The notes beneath the pieces were generated by a model. It searched no databases and was not told where the DNA came from. It was given only the letters and a program-made list of their open reading frames with translations. From Hydrangea macrophylla (lineage: Eukaryota; Streptophyta; Magnoliopsida; Cornales; Hydrangeaceae): a stretch of 64,000 nucleotides of DNA. A program made the position numbers and the translations under genes. Positions within the stretch are counted from its first letter, which is position 1. Every line of letters starts with the position of its first letter. The stretch spans positions 75,445,169 to 75,509,168 of the forward strand of contig CM066988.1 of assembly GCA_033977485.1 (NCBI GenBank), in the 5' to 3' direction. Positions 56,354-64,000 of this stretch are shown piece by piece.

Positions 56354-57139
56354 GAGCATCTCCAATGCGGAGTCATTTTGTAAAAATGTCCTTTCAACTT
56401 CTCTTGGTCAAAAAATTGTGGTCCTATGGTGAAGCTAAGAGCCCGTTTGGGTTAGCTGAAATATTAAGTGATGAAACATTAAGTGTTGAAAAAGTAAGTG
56501 CTGAAATTTTATGTGATGAAATATTAAGCTGATAGATATTTGGGTTAGCAGAAATATTCATCACTTAAAAAACAAGAGTGTTTAGCAAACAAGTTGAAAA
56601 AAGTTATTGTTTCTATAAAATAACAAACAAAAAAATAACATGGAAATATTATTTAACTCTTTTGTTTTCAGACATTTTTGTCTTTTATCAACTTAAAAGC
56701 GAAATTAAGTGATTGTTTGAAAAATAAGCTACTTTTTTCAGCTGGTTTTCAACTACATTTTTCAGTTAGGTTGTTTAAGTGCTGAAATCTTAAGCTAACC
56801 CAAACACTTCTATCTTACAAAAAAAAAAAAAAATTTCTCAAAATCCACAATTCATCACATAATTTTTGTTTTTTGAGCTAACCCAAGCGGACTCTAAATC
56901 AATAGTTATGTTGATTACGGCTAGTTTGAGGACCCATATTTCTACCTGATGGATAAAGAATTAGTTGATAGCCAAATTTGAAAGAAAGATCTACCAAAAT
57001 GCAAATATTGAATTACCATTCTTTTTTAATGCAATGGTTGCTACGTGCGAGAGCCATTTGGTAGGTAAAATGGTATATTCCAATAGTTAAATATATCATT
57101 TTGGTTATTCAAAATGATTACTAAACATTGAGGATGCTC
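56354..57139. mobile_element. MITE with GAGCATC ends, carrying a nested Tourist
   Basis: GAGCATCTCCAATG at the left and CATTGAGGATGCTC at the right are near-inverses. Without the Tourist insertion it is about 330 bp. TTA precedes the left end but the right flank reads ATT, so the duplication is unproven. Confidence 0.6.
56439..56894. mobile_element. Tourist-type (PIF/Harbinger) MITE, 456 bp
   Basis: Ends GAGCCCGTTTGGGTTAGCT and AGCTAACCCAAGCGGACTC with the perfect 3-bp duplication TAA (56436-56438, 56895-56897). End sequence and TWA target are the hallmarks of Tourist elements. It is nested in the MITE at 56354-57139. Confidence 0.87.
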
Positions 57140-57424
57140 ATTGGTTTCATCCAAAGTTAGCAATGCTTGACAAAACAAACAAAATGGGGATTAGAGTTTA
57201 AATTAAACGAGTTATTGTTTATTTAGGTGATTATTGATATTTATTTGTCATATTTATGATGAAGAAGAAAGTGTTCTTGGTGAATTATTATAGCAATCCA
57301 ATTAATGACAGTTTTTTCAAGCTTAGGAATGCTCACATAATTGTATGCGTCAAACCTCCGACATGTTCGTATCATTGAGTCCATGCTTGACAAATCAGGT
57401 TAAAAATTTATCATTACTTGACCT
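57140..57424. other. gene-free spacer
   Basis: AT-rich spacer before the solo LTR; nothing recognised. Confidence 0.3.
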
Positions 57425-58406
57425 TGTAATAACCTGCATTTTCTTGCATTATCATATTTAAAATTTGCATTATCATATTTAAAATTAAATATACATTGTC
57501 TGCCTTTATTTAAATGTGAAAATTTTATTTCTTGACTAATCCCATAATTGAAATTACTTTTGGGGTCAAAATGCAATTTTCCTAAAAACTGGCAATACCT
57601 GTGTTAAATTTCAAATCTGTATTTCAAAACGGTGGAATTATTTCTTTTAGACTCAAACTGTATTTTTATAAAATCAGAAAACTATTTCTAACGTTAAATG
57701 AATTTCCTATATTTTTGTAATAAACACCGTATCACGAAAATACCAGTTTACTTTCAAAACTGTCCGCGCTGTGCTAAAATTCCACAGATTTTGAATTGAT
57801 ATAAAGTCGGACATGACATTTACTTTAATTTTGTGGAAAAGTAATCTTTTGATTGTGCTTTGTTTGGCAATGAGTACCTTGCATGTGTAATTGTTAAGAC
57901 TATAGCTTAATTGCCAGACACCCACAAATTGACCCCTATATACTTGGCCCTTGGATCATACGAGAGTGGTATGACTCCACACTACATATATTACCTACAC
58001 TTATATGATGGAGAGTTAGTAGGTATCTACACATTATGCACAATCCTATTAATCTACTAATAGTTTAGAAATTAGTGGTTAATTATTAGATTTGTTAAAC
58101 CAAAGTGGGTTATTAAGAAATCCTAAGAAATTCTTGGGCCCCCAAGTTCCTATAATTGCTGATGCTTTTCTTTAGGCCTTGTTTGGCAAATGCTTGTAGT
58201 ATGTGTGTTGTCCTTATGCCATAAGCTAGAATTCCCAAACACACCTTGACCCACATCAACTCCACCTACCCCTTGCAATTATCAATGGAGCATTATGAAT
58301 TGCAAGTGTATATTTACACATCATTGCTGCACTTTCTTTGTAATTAGTGGAGATTAATGGAGAATGAGTGGGATGTTAGGCAAATGTTTTCTAAGTGGGA
58401 GTTTGA

Positions 58407-58419
58407 GTATTTATACACC
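58407..58419 (+). promoter_or_regulatory. TATA-like box in the solo LTR
   Basis: TATTTATACACCC is followed by leader-like text and, near 58589, GGTGAGTATT, which resembles a splice donor. It could act as a promoter; sequence alone cannot show this. Confidence 0.35.
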
Positions 58420-58647
58420 CAACCACACTACACATTCTACACTCCTAACATAGAGAGCTTGAGAGAGTCACATAGAGAGATAATAATTTCAGAATTTGAA
58501 GAGCTCAATCCTCCATAGCCAAGCTTGAAATTGGAGATTCTTAATTCTTGTATTTCTTTCTCAACAACTTCTTCAATCTACATCACGGTGAGTATTACTA
58601 ACTCACTCAAAATGTAACTCATTCCTTATTTACTGATTTAGGTAGTT

Positions 58648-59035
58648 AATTTTAACAGTAGCAGAATTTTGTTTTCAGATTTTTGTTAGGAAAACGAATG
58701 AAATTTAAGGTTCTGCCCGCATTGTCCCAAGCAAAACTCGATTCTGCACACTTTTCGTCTAATGCAATTTTCTCAGATTTTGCACCGTTTGGGCAGAAAA
58801 TGAGGATTACAGTAGCAGAAAAAGTATATTAGAAATTCAATCTAATATTTTCTCTTTTAATTTTAACAGTAGCAGAATTTTGTTTTCAGATTTTTGTTAG
58901 GAAAACGAATGAAATTTAAGGTTCTGCCCGCGTTGTCCCAAGCAAAACTCGATTCTGCACACCTTTCGTCTAATGCAATTTTCTCAGATTCTGCACCGTT
59001 TGGACAGAAAACGAGGATTTCAGTAGCAGTTTTTA
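58648..59035. repeat. tandem duplication (period about 211 bp)
   Basis: TTTTAACAGTAGCAGAATTT to about CAGTAGCAG occurs twice, offset 211 bases, with few differences. Confidence 0.85.
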
Positions 59036-59256
59036 GAATGCTATTAGTTATGTTTAAAATGATTAAGGCAATGAATTACGAATTTTCAATCCCCGTACGC
59101 GTATTATTTCTTTAATTCTGTGAATTCCTTTATGTTTAAAGTTTGATGACATTCATGTGGAGTCAGTTGTACATGCATGGTGAGTGTTGGTAGTGTGTAA
59201 AAGAGTAATGATAGTGTGGAAAAGAGTAATGATTGTGTGGAAAGAGTATGAGTTTG

Positions 59257-59308
59257 AGTTGTGGTTGTGGTTGTGGTTGTGATTGTGGTTGTGGTTGTGG
59301 TTGTAGTT
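59257..59308. repeat. (TTGTGG)n microsatellite
   Basis: About eight hexamer units with two variants (TTGTGA, TTGTAG). Confidence 0.88.
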
Positions 59309-59344
59309 GAAAATGCGGAAGATGGTGTCTTTGAAATGCGAAGG

Positions 59345-59620
59345 TGGCAAATATGGACACTCCCTGACGCCCATGGAAGCGTTAAAGTGTGTGAAGCCGA
59401 ACTTGGACACTCACTGGCACCCATGGAAGTGCTAAAGTGTGGCCTATGGACACTCCCTGATAACTCGAGTCTGGATACTTGTGAGGGGGTTGCCCCGGTA
59501 TTTGCATGGCGGTTAGGGTATTCAAAGTGTGAGGCATTGGACACTCCCTGGTACCCCGGACCAAAGTGTGAGGGAAACTGGACACTCCCTGGCGCCCCGT
59601 TGCTAAAGTGTGGCTATCTT
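59345..59620. repeat. GGACACTCCCTGG minisatellite
   Basis: Five copies of TGGACACTC(C/A)CTG, most followed by a CCC-type phrase and CTAAAGTGTG, spaced about 50-75 bases apart. Confidence 0.78.
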
Positions 59621-60293
59621 AGTATTTCAAAGATACCAGGAGTAGGATAGAGGGTTGTTGGGTGTTGTCGAGAGAAAAGAGTCGGATAGATGAGATGGTG
59701 CATTGTTCTCATACACGGTCACATATGTGTGAAATTATCTTTTAAATAATGTTGTGGTTGTTTTCTAAAATGAGCTCTTTATCATAAATATAAACTTGTG
59801 GTATTTAAATGGAAATGGGAAAAAGGTAAATGAGTATGTTTTTACATTCAAAGTATTGTTTTTAATACTCACCAGCTTCTTGAAGCTGACGGCGTTGATG
59901 CGTCCTGGACATTCGTGTCCAGGCTTTGCAGGTAATAATCAGGATGAACCATATGATTATGCTAATTGAGATCAGTTGCTGAGAAGAGATGTTACTTTTA
60001 TATGTTTTATGTTTATGTGCTTTAAGATATGTTTTGGTTTTTGTAATAAGGATGACTGTAATAGACTTTAAGTATTGTTTTATTTTCAAGGCGGTCTGTG
60101 CCTTAGTAAACCCCGTACCATAGGATGTAATAAGTTAGAAAAATTTTTATGAGCCCTGATTACCCTACTCTGATTAATGGTTTTATGTTGTTCGACGTTT
60201 TGGGACGGAATCGATCCTTCAAACTGTCGCGACCTACGGGTCCATAAAGGAAATTAAACGCTTTCCATATTTATGCTACGTCGGGGCGTGACA

Positions 60294-60620
60294 GACCTTG
60301 AGCTAAGGGTATGTTTGGGAATGTCTAAAACAAAGACTAGGTATAAATTAGTTTGTAAAATAACCACTTTTAGGCTATTTTTAAGTAGGCATGGACAGTT
60401 GTGTATTAAAAAATCAGCCACACATGCAAACAACAAACAAGTTAGAACTGTTTCTTTTCTAAACCACTAAATCAATTCGCATGACACCCAGACAGCCTCT
60501 CAAGTACCTAAAGGGTCAGGGTAAAGTTAATTCAGTGACATTAGTTTCTTCCATAACACTAACGCAACTATATAATTAAGTAGGAACATCCGAGTGCATT
60601 TGACAAATTAAGGTAAGTTT
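60294..60620. other. gene-free stretch
   Basis: No gene or element recognised. Confidence 0.3.
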
Positions 60621-60850
60621 TATGAAGTCTTATATCAATAATGCTTGGGGCACCAAAGGCCACAAAAAACTTTCACAAAACAAAATGAGCGGAAGGTCTA
60701 CACAACAACTAACCACAAGTAGACTTCCACCTATTATGCTAATTAAGTAGACTTTCCACTCATTTTGTGGAAGTTTTTGTGGCCTTTGATCCTCTAAGCA
60801 TTATTGGTTTTATATATCACTTGACAAGCGTGATATATGAAGTCTTATAT
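60621..60850. mobile_element. foldback MITE within 15-bp direct repeats
   Basis: The inner inverted arms CAATAATGCTT...AAAGGCCACAAAAA and TTTTTGTGGCCTTTGAT...AAGCATTATTGG enclose about 50 bases. TATGAAGTCTTATAT occurs at 60621-60635 and 60836-60850. Confidence 0.66.
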
Positions 60851-61292
60851 ATTAAGTAGGAGCATCCGTCGGTCTTGGTTACATTGAACCGAGAAATCGG
60901 TTTTTCAACCATGCAGAAACGACCACCGACTGTGAGACAGGAAAACCGGCCAAAACCGCATGTACCTGATTCGGTTTAACCGTTACTTTGATCACCCCTA
61001 GCGCTTGTGTAGAGATTGTTTTGAGTTTTCAAACTCCATGACATCATGTCACAGTGTGGACCGAGACAAAGAATATCCAAAGTCAATTAAATATCTAGTT
61101 AATTCATCCACCTCATTATCATTCACCTCCATGTTGGTTGAGTCGGCACAGTGGGAAAAAGTTGTATCTGCTATACAACAAGGTTACAAGAATGTGTTTT
61201 TGGTTAATAAATTTAGTTATGGAAAAGAAAAGAAAAGAAAAATACTTTTCTCTGTTTAGTTTTTTATTTTGTTGATGGGATGGGTTTGTTTA
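60851..61292. other. gene-free stretch
   Basis: No gene recognised; the 84-codon frame at 61005-61259 has no known homology. Confidence 0.35.
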
Positions 61293-61735
61293 GTTAATAT
61301 AGAAAATGTTTTTGCTCACCCAAAATATGGTATACTAATGCTCACCCAAGCATTTCATTGGCCAATGCAGTGAGATTCAAGATTAAACAAATGTTGTTTA
61401 ATATTGTTTAATCCTCCTTTTTTTTTTTTGACGTTATGCAAGAACACATGCACACATGCAAACCCCATGAACTAGGACCTACGAAAGGAAGCCCATGCGA
61501 CAAACTTGAGCATATGGGCCAAAGAGGGGAAAAACCGCTCAAACCACTCCCCCTAAGGAGAATGGAACCCTCAACCTCCCATTTGAGAGAGGGTGAGTGA
61601 TGCCACTAGACCACAAAGGTCTTGGCAATATTGTTTAATCCTGAGTCCCAGTACATATTGTCCAATGGAATGATTGGGTGAGCATTGGTGTACCATGACT
61701 TGGGTGAGCAAAAATGCTCTCGTTAATATATAAGA
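61293..61735. mobile_element. foldback MITE carrying a SINE
   Basis: TTTGCTCACCCAAAATATGG, ATGCTCACCCAAGCATTTCA on the left pairs with TGATTGGGTGAGCAT and ACTTGGGTGAGCAAAAATG on the right. About 215 bp without the SINE. Edges approximate. Confidence 0.7.
61416..61626 (-). mobile_element. tRNA-derived SINE, 211 bp
   Basis: Minus strand begins TGCCAAGACC. It has an A-box-like TGGTCTAGTGGC and a B-box-like GGGTTCCATTC, the two internal RNA polymerase III promoter blocks, and ends in an A run (T run at 61418-61429 on the plus strand). Perfect 16-bp duplication AATATTGTTTAATCCT at 61400-61415 and 61627-61642. Non-coding; moves by LINE machinery. Confidence 0.9.
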
Positions 61736-62987
61736 AATTAAATAATGAGAAAATATATATATTTTTTTTTAAAAAAAGGGGAAAATAAGGTGAAAATTAA
61801 ATTAAAATTTGCTTTTTTCCTCTTTTCTTTTTGTGTATGTGTGTGTGTGTGTGAGAGAGAGAGAGTTGTTTAAATACAGGAGATTTGCTAACGAAAAGGG
61901 ACAACATGAGCAGGTGTACAATATCATTTTATTCTTAAATCTACTCTCCCAAAAGCGAAGTATAAGATATTTTCCAAAAATATCTTTTAAAGAAGTTTCT
62001 CAACTAATTTTCTTAAATATACAATTTACTTGTAGTAATTGAAATGTTCTGTCGTTGTTTGTACATATACTACAAAGACAAAGACATTCATTTTATAATA
62101 CATAGTAATTGAAAAGTTTATGCTTGTCTGATCATGTCTTGTGCATATTAACATCCTCAACAAATTGCACATTTTAATTAGTTAATTTGTTTCTGTGTCT
62201 GCAGCTTTTATCAAAAATCAAGAATCCATTGTCTTTTAATGCCTCCAATTTAGTAGCAACTTCAATCTCAAATGATAGATTTGTGCATGCACTTATTGGT
62301 ATAAGACGAATATCTTCAATGATTTTAATTGCAACTTTAATCTCTTCTTCCAATTATAGCACAATTTTAAAAATAAAAAATAAAATAAAATAAAAAATCA
62401 CCATTTCATGTTTAATTAATCGAAAATAATTAGAAAAAAATTATCTCTCTATCTCTAAATGTATACATATACACATATATGTAGATGCATGCATTTGTAC
62501 ACGATCACAAAATGCATCCAATGAAATAAGATGAATATGTTCTATCAATTTTATTCTATTACAATTTTTATCTCTTCTTGTAATTAGTACCATATATATA
62601 TATATATATATTTTCACCATTTCATTTTTGTCAAATCGAAAAGAATGGGAAAAGGCTCTCACTCTGAAAAAGAAGAACCTAATTACCCCTTCTCAGTTGA
62701 TCTGCTTCTTCATCTCCATCCCATTATTCAACACATCTTCAACCTATTTCTCGCCAGTTCTCACACTCTATTTGAATCTTCACTAGCATCTGCTCAGAAT
62801 CAGTTTATTTTTCTCTCTAATGCATATATGTATTATTTCATTTAATGTTGTATTCTCGTGTTTGATTATTGATATAAATGAGTATTCGTACAGAAAATTA
62901 TTTGATAAATTGTTTAAAATTGTTTTTCACCCGTGAATAACACGGGTATCGAGCTAGTATATTTATATATACATATATATATATATA
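61736..62987. other. gene-free stretch with microsatellites
   Basis: TG/GA tract (61837-61866) and TA runs (62595-62610, 62957-62987). No gene. Confidence 0.35.
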
Positions 62988-63178
62988 GTCCGGATCTCCG
63001 ACAGACCACAAAAGATGGACCAAGGAGTGGACTGACTTTTTGCGGCGAAAATGTCATTTTATGCGATGAAATTTTTTGTCGTTAAAAACAATGATTTTTT
63101 GCAACGCAAAAACGACATTTTCACCGCAAAAAATCGTCCGCTCCTTGATATGTTTTGTGGTCCGCACTTGATCGGTTC
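62988..63178. mobile_element. foldback MITE flanked by TA repeats
   Basis: GACCACAAAAGATGGACC, AAGGAGTGGACTGACTTTTT, GCGGCGAAAATGTCATTTT pairs with AAACGACATTTTCACCGC, GTCCGCTCCTTG, TTTTGTGGTCCGC. The TA-rich flanks hide any TA duplication. Confidence 0.7.
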
Positions 63179-63699
63179 TGTATATATATACACGTACATA
63201 AATTAATATAGGTAAATGCGTCGGCACGTCACAACCTTTAGTTAACTGCCATCATCAAGTGGACATTCATTATCATCATCACAAAAGTTAATTAGCGAGC
63301 TACCTTCATCAACAGGACATTCATTATCTCATTTCCAATATCTACTAATGAGGCTTTCCTTTGAGATGGAAGGTTTTAGAGCAAATATACCCATCTTGCT
63401 ATCTCTTTCATCTTTCTTTTTCCATTGCCCCTTGACAACACCATTGATTGTTCTTTGGCCATGGACCCCAACAAGAAACCGAAACACAATTATCGCTATC
63501 ATTAAAAGAATTGCGTGCATTTAATTTATGGTATGCATCTCTATATACAGTTGCTTTCACATTAAGTTGATGTTATCCAAATTATTCTAATTTATTCTTT
63601 AGTATTATTAGGATAATAAATAAGCGCGATCATACCATATTGATGGTTTAGTGAATTGGTGCGCGATAATTTTATGTACGGAAACTGTGGGGCACCCCA
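63179..63699. other. gene-free stretch
   Basis: No gene or repeat recognised. GCGATCATACCA (about 63627) recalls 5S rRNA, but only for 12 bases. Confidence 0.3.
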
Positions 63700-63954
63700 T
63701 GTCAAGCTCATTAACGAACCTTGCTCCTCTCTCTCTTTCCTCCCCAGGGCCTGGCATTTAGGATAGCCTCAAGGCTGCCAGCCTGTCTGGAGAGCCCAAG
63801 TCTTAACCCAACAGCGAGTCAACTTGGTTTTATCCTTCTATGTTCTAACCCAAAAGGCGCCTCAATGATTTGAGGACGACACATACTTATATACAGGATC
63901 TTTACTCTGCCAGCTTCCGATGTAGGACGTAATGCGCCGAAACATATTCCAACA
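63700..63954 (-). repeat. LTR- or TRIM-like end (tentative)
   Basis: Minus strand starts TGTTGGAATATG at 63954, then TCCTACATCGGAAGC, TATATAAGTATGTG and GGCGCCTTTTGGGTTAGAA. The beginning resembles the LTR starts of the TRIM at 24963 (TGTTGGAATGTC...CACATCG). No primer site, partner repeat or target duplication was found, so the left edge is a guess. Confidence 0.35.
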
Positions 63955-64000
63955 TACGTACACCAAATGTCTAGCGGGCTATAGCCCAATTGGCCCAGCC

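Larger units (their letters stand above)
57425..60293 (+). mobile_element. solo LTR of Ty3/gypsy type, 2,869 bp
   Basis: Starts TGTAATAACCTGC and ends CGGGGCGTGACA, with the perfect 5-bp duplication GACCT (57420-57424, 60294-60298). No internal region follows, so it is a solo LTR. It holds a TATA-like TATTTATACACCC (about 58407), a tandem duplication (58648-59035), a TTGTGG microsatellite (59257-59308) and a minisatellite (about 59345-59620). The 129-codon frame at 59261-59650 is made of those repeats. Confidence 0.88.

Noticed and set aside
59257..59620. CRISPR-like spacing of short repeats
   Set aside because: Plant nuclear context, irregular spacing and repeat-derived spacers; it is a minisatellite.
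59104..59650. Frames of 129 and 146 codons on opposite strands
   Set aside because: Composed of the TTGTGG tract and the GGACACTCCCTG minisatellite within a solo LTR.
63600..63650. 5S rRNA-like match GCGATCATACCA
   Set aside because: Only 12 bases agree; the rest of 5S rRNA is absent, so neither a 5S gene nor a Cassandra-type element is supported.

Overview
The window is nuclear DNA of a flowering plant, most probably a eudicot. It is AT-rich and full of CT/GA, TA and CA microsatellites. It carries Stowaway, Tourist, hAT and Mutator-type miniature elements, Tat- and Athila-type Ty3/gypsy retroelements, a CACTA transposon and two TRIMs. The species cannot be read from the sequence. I found no intact host protein gene and no rRNA or tRNA gene. 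Most long reading frames are translated microsatellites or GC-rich repeats. The frames with real homology are retroelement gag-protease remains and short exon-like scraps of host genes.

Layout, left to right. 1-5925: 5' part of a minus-strand Tat-lineage element (decayed gag, repeat-rich leader, tRNA-Arg primer site, 3.27 kb LTR). It sits in an older Athila-like LTR (5926-6794). 6795-8851: microsatellites and one exon-like scrap. 8852-16649: element B, a plus-strand Athila-like element with decayed gag-protease and a truncated 5' LTR. 16665-19484: spaced exon-like pieces, two recognisable (PDS5-like Tudor segment, RING-variant ligase segment). 19734-26440: repeats, a Stowaway MITE, a 1.84 kb solo LTR, a Mutator-type foldback, a degenerate TRIM, a hAT element and a second Stowaway. 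26446-34897: element C, a complete young minus-strand relative of B with a perfect 5-bp target duplication. 35667-36337: second hAT element. 36361-45448: a copia-type solo LTR split by an 8.5 kb CACTA transposon (36905-45406). The CACTA holds exon fragments of three host genes (fumarylacetoacetase, class-3 lipase, PP2-type F-box protein), a perfect 627-bp TRIM and a Stowaway. 45634-64000: MITEs and foldbacks, a nested Tourist, a 2.87 kb solo LTR with a perfect duplication, a SINE nested in a MITE, and an LTR-like end.

Two systems stand out. First, B and C share an architecture of LTR, gag plus protease in one frame, about 2.6 kb of non-coding DNA, then LTR, with no reverse transcriptase, RNase H or integrase. 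Both must have depended on enzymes supplied in trans. C has four LTR substitutions by eye, yet its gag carries two in-frame stops. Second, the CACTA element is a gene-fragment-capturing (Pack-type) transposon with strong subterminal palindromes. Many element boundaries here are set by target-site duplications read directly from the sequence. Family assignments rest on remembered motifs, not on database searches.
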